From: Onthophagus taurus
Taxonomy: Eukaryota > Arthropoda > Insecta > Coleoptera > Scarabaeidae
Length of the DNA stretch: 64,000 bases
Direction of reading: 5' to 3'
NCBI RefSeq assembly: GCF_036711975.1
Contig: NC_091971.1
Coordinates: 11,415,501-11,479,500 of the forward strand
Part shown: in pieces, positions 11,469 to 23,859 of the stretch
Position numbering within the stretch: the stretch's first letter is position 1
How the letters are laid out: every line of letters starts with the position of its first letter
Program-made: the position numbers and the translations under genes
The notes under the pieces: model-generated
Seen by the model: the letters and a program-made list of their open reading frames with translations, nothing else
Database searches by the model: none
What the model was told of the DNA's origin: nothing

Positions 11469-13255
11469 ATGTCGACCGTTTTGGTTTTATTGGTTACCAC
11501 GATTGTGGCGTACTTAGTGCATAGATACTTCAAAAATAAGCGGTTCAATGATATGTTAAAGAAATTGCCTTCACCACCAGCAGCTCCCATCGTAAAACAT
11601 GTTAAACATTTTCGAAAATTAGAAGGTAACAAAAAACTTTTCACAAATTTTATTTTTCTCACAAATAATTTTTTTCCTTTATTAGGTATGATGGAAATGA
11701 TTGGTGGATTTTTGGATGAATACGATGGAATGGTTCTTCTCCATCCCGGGCCAAATATTAATTATTTCGCCGTTGCTGATCACAAACTCCTTGAATATTT
11801 ATGTACCAACACCAAAAACGTTATTAAATCACCCAGATACAAACTTTTTGAAAGATGGTTAGGCGAAAATGGATTATTCACAGCTGAAGGTGAATTATGG
11901 AAAAAACACAGATCGTTGGTCACCCCAGCTTTTCATTTCCAAATTTTGGAACAATTCGTTGACACTTTTAACGCTGTTAGTGCTGAATTTATTGATATTT
12001 TACAAACACAAGTTAATAAAGAAATCGATATTTATCATTACGTGAATCTCTGCGCTTTGGATATCATTTCTGGTAAGTTAGAATAAAAATGAAAAGAAAA
12101 AAATATTATTTTGTATATTTAGAAACTGCAATGGGCGTCTCTGTAAATGCACAACGCGATTCCGTTTCAAAATACGTCCACTGCGTCCAAGAAATGTTAA
12201 GAATCATCGCTGTGAGATCTTTTTCGCCATTAAAAGTCCACGATTGGATCTTCAGACTTACCAGTGATTACCAAAAAGAAGAGGAAGCGATGAGAGTTTT
12301 AAAAGGATACACCAACTCAGTTATTGAAAGGAAACAAAAAGCTTTAGATAATGGGGAGAGTCGCATTGTTAATCAAGAGAAACGTAGAAGATTGGCTTAT
12401 TTAGATTTGTTATTAGAAAATCGTGGCGTTAGCATTACCGATGAAGATATCTCAAATTCTGTTGAAGGATTTATGTTCGCTGTAAGTTTTAATTTCCATC
12501 CTTTAAAATTATGTATTAATTTTCTTTTTGGTATTAATAGGGTCACGATACAACCGCAATTGCAATGGGTTGCACTTTATATTTGTTGGCAACACATCCT
12601 GACGTGCAACAAAGAGCTTTTGAAGAATTAAGAGATATATTGGGTGATGACAAAAATAAAGTCGCGACCTATAAAGATTTACAAGAAATGAAATATTTAG
12701 AAATGGTTATCAAAGAAGCCTTGAGATTGTTCCCGCCTGCTCCAATTATCAGCAAACAAATATTGGAAGATTACGAGTTCAGTAAGTATATTATAAAGAT
12801 AGAGTGTCCAATAAAAACCTTGAAATTTTGGACACGGGATTCCAATCTCGATCAATAACACATAATTGCCGATTACGCGATAACAATCTATTTATAATTG
12901 ACTTGTATTTTTAGATGGTTACGTGCTCCCTAAAGGATTGAGCATTCTCGGTATGGTTCATTGTATCCATAGGAGAGAAAAGTATTTCCCAAATCCCAAT
13001 ACATTTGATCCTGAAAGATTCAGCCCGGAAAATCAATCGAAAATTTTACCCTTCAGTTATCTACCTTTTGGTGCCGGACATAGAAATTGTGTCGGACAGA
13101 AATTTGCTATGCACGAAATGAAAATTGTCGTCTCAAGCGTTCTTAGGAATTTCGAACTTCTCCCGATTGATGGTTTCAAGATGGTTTTAGTACCTCAAAT
13201 AGTGCACAAACCCAAAAATGGTATTAAAGTGAAATTGGTTGAAAGAAAATATTAA
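11469..13255 (+). CDS. Cytochrome P450, CYP4 family, 5 exons, 494 aa
   Basis: Exons: 11469-11625, 11686-12072, 12123-12481, 12541-12781, 12915-13255; all introns GT-AG, and phases join cleanly to 1485 nt. The start is the ATG that puts a hydrophobic membrane anchor (VLVLLVTTIVAYLV) first, followed by the proline hinge KLPSPPAAP; this is a microsomal ER protein. Visible P450 marks: C-helix WKKHR, the CYP4-type ETAMGV after exon 2, I-helix AGHDTT (301-306), K-helix ExxR (Glu360, Arg363), FDPERF, and the heme loop PFGAGHRNCVG with the iron ligand Cys440. Length is normal for the family. CYP4 enzymes use NADPH and O2 to hydroxylate fatty acids, hormones, hydrocarbons or xenobiotics; the substrate here cannot be told. 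Intron 1 is exactly 60 nt with no stop in frame, so its retention would add 20 residues. Confidence 0.95.
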
Positions 13256-13399
13256 TCAATTTTTTGATTTATTTATTGTTCTCAATTATTAAAGAGATAT
13301 GATATGATTGTATGTCCACATAGATGTAATTATGTTAAATTAATTGCACTATTGTTTGTAGATTTTTTTGTTATAGATTTGTGTTAAGTGTTCTTTTGT

Positions 13400-13405
13400 A
13401 ATAAA
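13400..13405 (+). terminator. Poly(A) signal of the CYP4 gene
   Basis: AATAAA 145 nt after the P450 stop codon, in an AT-rich 3' UTR. Confidence 0.55.
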
Positions 13406-13769
13406 GCGAAATTTAATGTATATTGAATTATCAATTATTTAGAAATAATGTGTGTACTTGATTGATTAGTAGAGTGGATAGATTATTTCGATTTAAAAAT
13501 AGACACTGAGTACAACGATTCAATATTAATAAAGGTGAGAATTATTTTTGAACTTATCATACTCTCAATAGGCAATTCTTGAAATCAATGCAACCACAAG
13601 TATTAAGTGATAAGAAGAGGTTTTGTGTGATTGTAAAACAAAATAATTTCTGCTTCTATATCGCTGCCCTTATGAGGATGCAGAATGAAGTAATACTATA
13701 GTACAAAGAAAAGTTCTGAAAAGTCGGTTCACCTCTATAATGCCTGGTAGTTGATGACTTGATTAAAAC

Positions 13770-14283
13770 ATTCAACACTTTAACAATCCATTATGGCTAA
13801 CCAGATATGCCGCAGGCTCGTTGGAAGGAAATGGGGTCTTAAAGCACAAATGGTTCACTGGGCCTACGTAGCAATAATCAGATCCATGCCCATGGCCGCC
13901 TATGCCTCATTAGTTTGGTGGCCAAAAAGAAAACACAAGACAGCACAACAACAGCTAGCACAAATCCTGCGGTTAGCATGTCTTAACTCTCAAGAGCTGC
14001 TCTTGAAGGCTCTTGAGACCCTACTTGGTCTCACACCACCTCATTTATACATACAAAAGGAGGCAGCTTTAAGTGCTTTATTACTGAAAACATGCTCTTC
14101 ACTCAAGTTGATGCAGGGATGATTGGACAAATGGTGAGCCTCAACTTAAAAGAGGAGCCACTGATGCTTCAAAGACAGTTGGATCCGAAGGGTATGGGTA
14201 TTAGTGCTATTAGTGGTATTAGTCCAATGAACATTTTGAGGATGAAAAAGTCACTGACGTGCGCCTCAAAAAAAATACTATAA
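13770..14283 (+). mobile_element. Jockey/R1-like LINE fragment, end of RT into RNase H region
   Basis: The plus-strand frame from 13793 reads KWGLKAQMVHWAYVAIIRS, then AAYASLVWWPK, KTAQQQLAQILRLACL and ALETLLGLTPPHLYIQKEA. This series is characteristic of the region after the RT domain in LINEs of the Jockey/R1 group. It shifts frame near 14090, runs on to about 14280, and has no RT core upstream. 5'-truncated and inactive. Confidence 0.8.
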
Positions 14284-14399
14284 CAGGGTTGCACACTAAA
14301 TTTAATGTTTTAGTGTGGCTAATAATTCTTCATGGTTAAAATGTGTAATAAGCTACTATGAGTTTATATACCTACTATGGAGTCCAATTATTGAGAGTC

Positions 14400-15610
14400 A
14401 GTGTCTATGAATTTCTGTTGTATTTGCACACTTCTCTCCAATGTAAATAACCTGAATCTTCAATGCAAACTGACTCTCCTCTTGATCTCTTTCCAGGGTT
14501 CTTGCGAATTTTCTAGATATCTAATGCATATGTTAATTATGGCATTTTTATGGATTCTATTATCCTTATTTTTGTTGTTGCTGACAGCGGCGACTGTCCT
14601 CTTTTGACGAAATACAGCTTATTTGCTACTTTTTTCTTGGTAGCTTGGTTTTCTCTCTTCATCTCTATCCCCCTCAGGATATTCAAGAAGCTGCTCTTCG
14701 TGCTTTTGCTGATGAAGTTTACCACTTCAGCTTTCTATGCATTCAATCCACCAGTTAAGCATTCAAAGCGACATTTGAAAGATTTGAAAAAATTTCGCCT
14801 TGGTTTTTACACCATAGCCGGGATATGGTATACAAATATATTGTATGTATGTAGTTTCAGGTGAGGTTGGTTAAACCACAGGTGGTATAACCAAAGCACT
14901 TAGGCCCCAACGGTCCCTTTGTACATCCTCGCGGTTTACTTCGGCCATGTATAGGTCTATTTGGAGGAGTGAAAGATGTTCGAAGATGGCATCCGATCAG
15001 GCTGATACCGCTTCTCGCCTCGCCTTCAGCCGGGCTGGTACTCCAACGCCCAGCAATTTGAAGACGACCCCCAAGCCGGGCTGGTACTCCAACGCCCAGA
15101 AGCTTGGGTGCATGGCTGAGTACAGCTCAAAGAGCGCAGACGCGCTTTCAACCCGTTTTTACGTTCACAACCTCCAACTACACATGTATCTGACGACAAC
15201 CAGAGATGTTAGACTGGTTGCCGGGACCGACGGCTTAACGTCCCCTCCGAAGGACGGGGAGGCGACTCGGCGTGTATTCACTGGGAATCGAACCCAGGAC
15301 GCCGGCGTGGTAGCCCGAGAGCTTACCACGGGGCCATTCGCCCCCCTTACAAATATATTACATAGCAGAGCGGAAATCGGAGATCCTTCTTTTATTCTTC
15401 TTACGTTGGACATTTTATCTTCCATTTTCACCTGGAAATACCTATTCTTTAGAAACGAAGCTGCCAGTTTGATGAGGTTCCCTTCTAGATTGGCCTCGAT
15501 CATTTTTGCCAGCAGACCATCTTTCCAGACGCAATACTAAGCCTTCTCAACATCTAATAGCACCGCAATCGTCGGATGTCTTACCTTAATAGACACCATT
15601 AAGGTAAAGC
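14400..15610 (-). mobile_element. Jockey-like reverse transcriptase relic, split by a SINE
   Basis: On the minus strand 15600-15355 reads an RT segment: IAVLLDVEKA, LIKLAASFLKNRYFQVK and KEGSPISALLCNIFV. The SINE then interrupts it, and reading resumes across the target duplication at 14842 as NIFVYHIPAMV. Farther on (14640-14540) there is KLYFVKRGQSPLSATTKIRI, matching the post-RT region that precedes LTYAS in Jockey elements. Many stops. Joining the two halves at the duplication restores continuity, so the RT fragment was there before the SINE. Confidence 0.75.
14843..15347 (-). mobile_element. tRNA-derived SINE with 12-bp target-site duplication
   Basis: Read on the minus strand the 5' end (15347-15283) is tRNA-like, with a box A (TGGCCCCGTGGTAAGC) and a perfect box B (GGGTTCGATTCCC), the internal RNA polymerase III promoter. 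The body contains GACGTTAAGCCGTCGGTCCC, a type of block shared by many invertebrate SINEs. A 25-bp segment around GGGCTGGTACTCCAACGCCC occurs twice, 46 bp apart. The 3' end is a short ACAT-type tail. The flanking duplication TACAAATATATT is identical at 14831-14842 and 15348-15359. It is far more GC-rich than its surroundings, and the intact duplication suggests fairly recent insertion. Confidence 0.9.
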
Positions 15611-16590
15611 AACTTATAGCAGTGATCCTTGACGATACAATTGTTTTTGCCCAACATATACAAGCTTATCTAGAAATATCTAGTCTCATCAACACAGTAA
15701 TTAGAGCTGTTTTATCTAGTTCTGCATCTGCAAGCCTACAACTTTTGTGTTAGCATTGACTAATGTTATCTATTTCCTAAAATTATGTTCCAAGCTGCCA
15801 AAATATAGATCTTATTATCGTATTCCTAACATATAACTGGCTTATCTGACTCCTTACAATCTTGTTCTGCTTTACTTCAAAGGCAACGTCAAACTGTTTT
15901 AATAATCGTTTGGTTAGTTGATTGACTAAAAAAATGATAAATTAGTATATAGATATAAAATTAAAATGTTATTTCTATTAGAACGTTTTAAAGGATATAA
16001 GGTTAATTAGGCAACCCAACTTGTCCATTTATACCAAACTTTGCATTGTTTTACACATTTGTTTTTCTAAATGCTTTCTTAATTTTGCTGTTATATCTAA
16101 TGTTTTGGCTACATTCTTGCTATAGAAATCATCTTCCTTATCTAAAATCAAAACTTTAAAATTTAAACAAAACCCAATTAAAAAATTTGATCAAAATTTC
16201 TCATATTAACCCTCACGACCTTATATATGCGGTCTTGGTAGAGTATAAAACACATTTTTTTATATTGTAAGAGGATATATGAGGCTAAATCTAAGAGGAT
16301 AAATAGGTAATTTACTTTTAAAATGTTAATAGGTAAATGTGTAAAAAAATTAAACAAATACCATTTAATTATACATGAAAAAAAATTGTATTACATTAGT
16401 TTATACAAAAATCTAAGATCTTACATATAAAAAGAAAACTTCAAAGAAAAAGATAATTATAATAAAAGTAAAAATAAAGACACAGGGACTCTTAGAGTGT
16501 ACAAATATCTCGAATATTCTATTGACATGATATAATAAATAATACAAAATCAAAGTATTTTTATTCTTCCGTATTTACAAAGGCGAGAAA
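15610..16590. other. Intergenic, AT-rich
   Basis: No gene seen. A small perfect hairpin lies just before it at 15582-15606 (nine-base arms TACCTTAAT around a seven-base loop). The rest is 3' flank of the Ulp1-like gene. Confidence 0.5.
16560..16565 (-). terminator. Poly(A) signal of the Ulp1-like gene
   Basis: AATAAA on the minus strand, 29 nt past the stop codon of the SUMO protease gene, giving a very short 3' UTR. Confidence 0.45.
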
Positions 16591-16594
16591 ATCG

Positions 16595-19500
16595 TTACGA
16601 AATGAATAATTTTCCTTCTAAAATTTCGACGGCGACTTTTCGCCTTAAATACGGCATATTTTCCTGTGCAAATGAAATCTTAGCGTCTCGTGTTAAAAAT
16701 TCAGCAAACGTAATGGAGAACATGCCGCAATCGCTTCCGTTCATTTGTTGTGGAATATCTCTAGCGTTTATTAGTCGCCAATCCGACAGGTCAATATCAG
16801 TCTTCTTCTTATCATTATGTTCGTCCCTCAAATACTGCAATAAAGTTGTAAGACACGATTTATTCGGACTTCCCATGCTGTCGTAATAATTAATTGTTTT
16901 AGTCCGAAAATCTATCATTGCCATGCACCAATGCATTCCTAAATGTATTGGAACGGCAATCATATCGTAACTAAATATATCAACTTTTCTTGTCCATCTT
17001 CTTACAGATGATTGACCACCAGTTGATATTTTCGGATAAAAAAATGTATTCATGGCATACGCTGCCGGGAAACTCTTAGATTTTCCTCTTTCAATAATCA
17101 AATTCATGTAAAAATTTATAACTTCATCGTTCAACCAACTTAATCCATGTAATGTTCCCATATCAGCGCGTGTTATATTCATATTAAATTTACTAACCAA
17201 CACTTCCGTCGCCGGTCGTTGTCTATTAAATGCATTATCGACGAGCGCATTTTGATGCTGTGTTAGTTCTTTGAACGCATTTTCAACTGGTTCTTCCACA
17301 GGGATTAATACGTTCTTTATATTTAAACATGTATTTACCTTTTGTGTTAATAAATTCTCTCGAATTTCGTCGCTTATTCTGGAAAATTGAGCCAGAGAGC
17401 GGGTTTGCAATTCAATCGCTCGTTGTCTCTTTTGGAAAGCTTCATCGTGTTTTTTAATTCTAGAACAGAGGGTAGAGGTGCAAAATGAATTTATATGTGT
17501 TACAAACTCTACATTCTATAAGCTAATGGAGAAAACAAGAGGTAAATTAGGTGTGTTAATATGCTTATAAATTGGCCCATTATTTAAACGAGAATTTTGT
17601 ACACCTTGTTAAAATGACTTTGATGTTGTATTATAGCCCATTCTTTTTAAAATCAGCTGTCGGCGTCAGAATTTAATAAAAACATAACACCTTAAAACGT
17701 AATTAAAAAAATCTACTGTCAGTGTCAAAATCACAAAAGTTTCTCATTGTTATCAAAATTCGATTATCTTCTCAGCAACCAAAAATACAAAAATTTGCAG
17801 AAAGTTGTCATATTCTTTTTAGCAACATGATTGAAACTACACGTGCTATAATAGCAGAAAAGTCTGAGAATATTATACAACCTTGATCTGGAGCAAGATA
17901 TATAGGATTTGATGAGAAAATTAAAGTCGACGCAGTTATTGAAATATTCCAGATTTCTGATATATTGTAAAATAAGTGAAACATGCATCGAATGTGGAAT
18001 GAGAATCGGCTATAATGAGAGCGTCGGATAAAAAATTTAATACATTTCCTGTGGCTACATTATGATACATCGCTTAGGCGCCTTTTTGTACTTGTATCTA
18101 TGTGTTGTTGGAAAAATGAAATAACATTATTAAAAACTTCTTACATTGGAACATGAATTAAATCTGAAAATGTTCCAAACTATTTAATAAAAGTAGGTCC
18201 TTTAGCTTATGCGTAATATTATCAAATGTCTTGAATATAGCCAATAACTTCACCATTTATGGTTAAAAAAAAATGTTTCAAAAACAAGTTTCTTTATTAA
18301 TCAAGGCACATTTTTTGGCAATATTTGCTTGTTTGTATTGTTTTTGTTTCGTTGCTATGGCAACCAACATTGTTATTTTAAATGGTATGCATATATTTTT
18401 TTGCATACTTTGATAGAGTCCCTCTATACCTGCACCGTACCCATACATTATTAATATTTGGATTCTTTGTCGTTCGCTTAATTGCGCCATATTTGTTTAA
18501 AGCTCACGGCGTTATTTCGGCGCCTACTTTGATTGTAATTTTCTGATTTAATATTTTCAGAGAACGCATTTTTTCTCTATTTTTTTTTAATATAACCATA
18601 TGATTTAATATGTTCATCGCGTAGAGGGATTTATCCTCTATTAAAATGTGCAAAAAAAACATATGCATCCCATTTAAAATAACAATGTTGGTTGTCATAG
18701 CAACGAAACAAAGAATAATGTAAACGATTAATAAAGAATTTTTTATTTGAAACATTTTTCTTTAAAACCACAGTTATTGGCTATATTTCAGACATTTCCA
18801 GACACACCATATTTTTATTTAATATGGGAATTGACTTAGCTGTAAGAACAACTGGAAGATGGACAGAATAGATGCATTAGACACTAGAAGCATTAGCATC
18901 CTGACAAGATTACCTAAAATAATTGGGTTATCATCTGTGGAACTTTTATGATAGTATTTTGCCAATTTTTTTTTGTTCATATCTTCCACAGACTTGGAAT
19001 GTGCCAAACCATAGTATTTCGTTAATTCATTATACTTTTATGCAACTTTTTTTGTATTGAAGTGAAGAATATGTAACAAAGATAAATTGTATAAAGTAAA
19101 GCAGAATGAAAGTTGCTTTAGACCTCTAGACTGGAATAGGACTAGAAGTTTATGTAGTTCCCTCTAGGACAAGAACTACATGGACGACAATTCGAACAAT
19201 AAGAAATAGCGATATGAACATAGCGACCAATCCAAATGTGATAAAATATTGTGACACAACATAACTAAATGAGTGAAAATATTAAAACATAAAATCGCTA
19301 TGAGTAAAAGTGTCCTTAAATTATTGAGGCCAAACCTACTTCATTATTCACAATTAAAAGATAATGAATTTGGTTTCAAAAAAATAAAACATCCAAATTT
19401 GTAGGAAATTTGTTGATATTTTCAAAATCACAAGTATTACTTAGAAATTATTGTTGATTACAATAATCTTTACTGGAATTATTTTCATGATAACGATCGT

Positions 19501-21387
19501 TTGCCGTTTCAATCCGCATGTTGAGAGGTATCAAGTTTTGAAAACAATGGTAATGTTACCAAATATTTTCTATTAAAAAAAAAAATTAGAAAAATGCGAG
19601 TGTACTGTATCATTGCGAAATACTTAATTATACACATTAAAAAAAATATTTCTCAAATATTTACTATTGAATTTAATCGAAAAATTCCATCCGCCACCAA
19701 TGACTAAAACATACCAAATACAAGGCATCTTTTACATACCAAAAATTCTTTCCCTTACTATTAACACACCTCTATGTAACCACAGTTTGTTTAAGGAAGC
19801 TGTCAGTGGTTTAGTTAAATTCAATCAAAAACGTTCAGTGTTTAGTGGAATTACAAACAATGTCTTCATATTTGCACAATGTAAGTAATCATCAAGAAAC
19901 ATTTCAATTTAATAAATAAAGATCTTTTTAAATACTTACTCATTTTGTATCCAATTTTCATGTGTAGGATCTGAAGGATGCTTAAAACTAGCTAAACTAT
20001 TATGTTTTTCAATTTGAAAATCTGGTTTTGGTGAAGGTGGTGAAGGTAAAATCTCAATATCTGTCTGATTATTTTTAAGAACGCTCTCATTGTCATGTTC
20101 TTTAAGTACTTTCTGTATCGTTTCCAAAGTAGATTGTTTTTTTGTTTTATTATTATCATTAGTTAAGTCAATAAAATCAGGCGCTTTCTTTGTTGATTTC
20201 AAAGCCAAATCGACGATTCTTTTTCCGCGCAAATGAAACTTTTTAAAATCGTTATAATTATTTAAAGGTGATTTAGCAGCAACGTTTCGTCCCAACATCT
20301 CCTCGTACTGCTTCTTTTCATCTAATCTATAAGAGTATTCTAACGCGGTTGTTTGAATCGGTTTTCTTGGTTCAGGTAAAAGTTTAGATTTTGAATTTTG
20401 TAAGCTATTAAAAAACGGGGTGCTCCTGCGTTTAATCGTTCCATTTTGTATGGAAACTTTCCTTTCAGGACCACTTCCTTCATTATTATTTAAACATAAC
20501 ACGTTTGGTTTTATATAATCAAATCCTTTCCGATTCGCTAAACTCGATTTATTTGTGGAAGATAGTTTGGCATTGATGAAGATCACGTCGTCATCGGCTG
20601 CCCCATTTTGTAAACCTGTTGCAGTACAATTCGGGGTGGAAGTTGCTTGTTTATATGAAAAGGATCGACGCGGTAACGCGAAAGAGGATTCTTTTGTTGT
20701 GACCACATCATCGTCTTCGTCTATAACTATCGGACTAAGATCTTTTAAAGACCATTGGGATTTTTCAGGTTTTGGTAATAAATTTGATCGTTTTTTCATA
20801 CTCGGAGATGATACTGTGGAATACCAATCTTCTAGAAACATAATTTAAAGAAAATTTTACTTTTTTGAATCAAACTTGATTAAACCATAAAAAAAAGTGT
20901 TAATGTGCTGATATAGGAATGACCAATACTTTTTACCAGTTCCAAGTATAAGACTTATCAACAAGCACCGTGTTATCGTGCAAAGCTTGATATATCTATT
21001 TACTAAAAAACAGCACCTGCTTAAGTATGTTTTGGTCATTCATTAACAACACATTGCTACGTTAATTACTCTCCATTACATAAAATAAACAATGGTAAGT
21101 CACAATTATTTTATTTAAGACGATAATTAACATAACCTAACATTATATCCAAACAATTTAACCCTTATTTTAACAAACTCACCTTCTGGTGACGACAATT
21201 GAGAATAACTGGTTCGTCTAATTTTCAACGGGGACTCACAATCGTCCGCGGCCCTTTCAAAGAAAAAAAATTTGCAATATTTTATAACGCAGGTTGCTGT
21301 CAACGAACGGACATAACCTCACCTTCGCTTACGTCCAAAAGCAGTTGTAGGAAGTAAACTTCTTATATAGCTTAGGATGTTTTCCAT
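16595..21387 (-). CDS. Ulp1: SENP1/Ulp1-type SUMO protease, 4 exons, 630 aa
   Basis: Exons on the minus strand: 21387-21323, 21253-21183, 20831-19940, 17459-16595; phases join exactly over 1893 nt. The C48 cysteine-protease domain fills the last exon: the substrate-groove WLNDEVINFY, catalytic His519 (GMHWCMAMID), Asp536 (YYDSMG), oxyanion Gln581 and nucleophile Cys587 (IPQQMNGSDCGMF). All four are present, so it should be active. The first 340 residues are basic and low-complexity, with a likely nuclear signal (FGRKRR) near residue 20. Length is close to vertebrate SENP1 and much shorter than Drosophila Ulp1. Role: maturation of SUMO precursor and removal of SUMO from targets, usually at the nuclear envelope. 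Start chosen because MENILSYIRSLL begins a clean first exon; an apparent ATG at 20841 lies in intron 2, just before a real acceptor. Intron 3 (2480 bp) carries a foldback element. Confidence 0.93.
18224..18797. mobile_element. Foldback Tc1/mariner-type deletion derivative
   Basis: Long inverted arms: 18224-18310 pairs with 18797-18720 (shared AATATAGCCAATAACT-type and AATGTTTCAAA blocks), and the arms continue inward through CGTTGCTATG-CAACCAACATTG at 18351 and 18690. On the minus strand at 18490 a short reading frame starts MAQLSERQRIQILIMYGYG, which matches the N terminus of a mariner/IS630-like transposase; only this stub remains. It sits in intron 3 of the SUMO protease. Confidence 0.7.
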
Positions 21388-21965
21388 GATGCTTAAGTCC
21401 GCAAAAACGAACGCATAAAATGAAGAGTAATTCTTCCAGTATATAAGTTCACTAACCGAGAAAAAGATTGAATTTTAACATTAACGGTTCATTAGGACGC
21501 CGACCAAACAACAAACGCATGCGCCATTTTACTATTTAGGAATATTCCTAATTTATCGCGTTTATAGTGAGAATGCAATAAGTAATTTGAAACATTTTTT
21601 TGATAACGAAACGCGTGTAATACAATCGGGTTACGATAAGAATAATTAAACACTATACTCAACCGGTATATCACCATAGAATTATCAAGTTCATTTAATG
21701 TTTGCCGGTCGAATCTAGTAACTTTTTGATTTGTAACTAATTTCACGTTTTTACATAAAATTAAAAGATTTTCTTTTTATTTATGCAATTTTTATTGTTT
21801 ACTAATTCAATAATTAATAATCTTTAATACCAAAAAATTAATTTTTATTAAACGGAAATTTTACTGTTAAAGAAAGGCATCACTCTTTATGATTATAATA
21901 TTATATAAGCAAATCTATAATAGATGGCGCTAATAAAACAAAATATTAACAATGTCAAGTTTAAT
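21388..21965. other. Intergenic 5' flank of the Ulp1-like gene
   Basis: Contains the presumed promoter of the SUMO protease. An 84-codon minus-strand open frame at 21492-21746 has no recognisable features and is probably chance. Confidence 0.45.
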
Positions 21966-22289
21966 CGTCTTTTAAGACAGCTAAATACGGATGTTTCTAG
22001 TTCTAGGCCTAGTGTTAGTTCTACTTTTCGTTTAATAAACATAAACAACAATCTAGCGCATTGAACAACAATTAAACTCAACCATATCAGCAAGAAAGAA
22101 TAGATCGAATATTTTAAAGAACAGTATGAGCAGACATCATCTCAAATAAAAGCAAGAAATGGAAGTAGAAATCATACCGACAGGCGACAGGGTGCCCCAA
22201 CAGTGGGAAAGTAGCGTGAATGCCGGAAAACTACAGGGGAGTTAATCCTAGCCAACAAATGCTTCCATACCAGACCTTAATACTGCCAG

Positions 22290-22500
22290 TATTTAATTAT
22301 GGGCTTTAGTGTAAAAAGACAAAGAAACACTAAAGAGATTCGATATGAAACTGCTTAGAAGAATAAATAACGCTGTTCCTCAACTTCGAGTATATTGCGA
22401 ACCATATATAGTAAAATTTATCAAAATTGAAAGGTTGAGATGGATTGGTCATGTAGCCAGAATGGAACCTAAGAAGCCTGAACCTAAGACTCATTGAATG
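22290..22500 (+). pseudogene. RTE-type RT C-terminal piece (copy 1)
   Basis: A plus-strand frame reads ETLKRFDMKLLRRINNAV, then KIERLRWIGHVARMEP, the usual end of LINE polyproteins of this group. Upstream at 22080-22200 is the same N-terminal segment found in copy 2, with the RT core missing in between. Confidence 0.65.
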
Positions 22501-22689
22501 CTCATCATTGGTTTATTTCAGCAAGTTCGCACATTTGTCTCTGTGTTGTGCTGCTTGTTCTTCAAAAATCGGGATTTCGGTATCAAATAAACTAAATACA
22601 GGTGTTAATAGTTCTAGATCTAGTGTTAGTTCTACTTTTCATTTAATAAACATATTCAAAAAGTTAGCATTGAACAACAATTAAGCTCA

Positions 22690-23800
22690 ATTATATCAGC
22701 AAAACAGAATGGATGGAATATTTTAAAGAACAATATGAGCAGACACCATCTCAAATAAGTCCAAGAAATGGAAGTAGAAATGACACCGACTTCAAAATAT
22801 CCTCGGAACAAATTGGTATGGTATAAAGAAACTGAAAAACAGAAGAAGTCCAGGTCTTGATTTAATTACGAATGAAATGTTAAAGCACGGTGGTCAGGCA
22901 CTTCAAGATCGACTATACACACTTTTTAATAAAATCATAAAAACAGGGTGCCCCAACACGTCACTAGAGTAGTGTGACGATACCTACAGGGGAGTTACTC
23001 TCCTTAATACCACAATGAAAGTATTTACATCAATAATACATGAAGATCTGCAAGGAACACTCGAAATAGCAGAAGAGCAGCAGGGATTCCGGAAGAAAAG
23101 AAGCACAACGGATGCCGCCATCTTTATTATTAAGCAGATTATAGAAAAATCAATAGAATTTAATAATCCCGTCTTTTTGTGTTTCGTCGACTTGACTTAA
23201 AACTTTGATCGAGTTAAGAAACACGACGCTATCAATATATTAGAAGATAAATACACCAACAATACTTCTAAAATAAGAACTGCCCAAAGCATACGAAAAG
23301 AAATACCTGTGAGCGAAGGAGTTCGACAGGGGTATTAACTAAGTCCGTTCTTGTAATAGAAGCCATCGGACCCAAACTAGGATACAAGATAGAGACCCAA
23401 AATGTTAACATAGTTTGCTATGCCGACGACGCCGTTTTGAATGCAAGTAACGAAGATGACCTTCAAAAACTAGTGTATTACTTCAATATAGCAGCTAAAC
23501 AATACAATATGAAAATATCAACGGGAAAACAAAATGTATGGTAATATCCAAAAAACCAAGACGCTGCGAACTACAAGTTGAAGACTTTATATTAGAACAA
23601 TTTATGCATGTTAAATATCTAGGTGTAGAAATTACAAGGTATCGAGATGTATAGAAGTACAAACACAAGTTACAAGAGCAACACAAATGGCAGGCTGTCT
23701 AAGAGACACTATATGGCAGAACAAATACATGCGTATAGAAGGAAAATATATAATGTCATAGTACGACCCATACTAACATATTGTTGCGTTTTTTCGTGAG
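22690..23800 (+). pseudogene. RTE-type reverse transcriptase, RT core (copy 2)
   Basis: With frameshifts, the plus strand gives TEWMEYFKEQYEQTPSQI, then KKLKNRRSPGLDLITNEMLK, YRGVTLLNTTMKVFTSII, EEQQGFRKKRSTTDAAIF, FLCFVDLT, EGVRQG and the catalytic VCYADDAV (23413-23440). These are ordered RT motifs of an RTE-like non-LTR element. At least two frameshifts and several stops make it inactive. Confidence 0.85.
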
Positions 23801-23859
23801 TGCAGTATAGTCTATCTGATATTCTCTTTATATTTTTATCTACGGCACAATGGTATTGT

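Noticed and set aside
14550..14864. 104-codon plus-strand frame with hydrophobic segments, membrane protein-like
   Set aside because: It is the reverse complement of the Jockey relic on the minus strand and runs into the SINE target duplication.
15285..15347. tRNA gene on the minus strand
   Set aside because: The A and B boxes are real, but the sequence runs into a SINE body with target duplications, and I could not fold a proper anticodon arm.
20839..20841. ATG as start of the SUMO protease (MFLEDWYS...)
   Set aside because: It lies just upstream of a good acceptor (TTTCTAG, exon from 20831), and two upstream exons join in phase to give a better N terminus.
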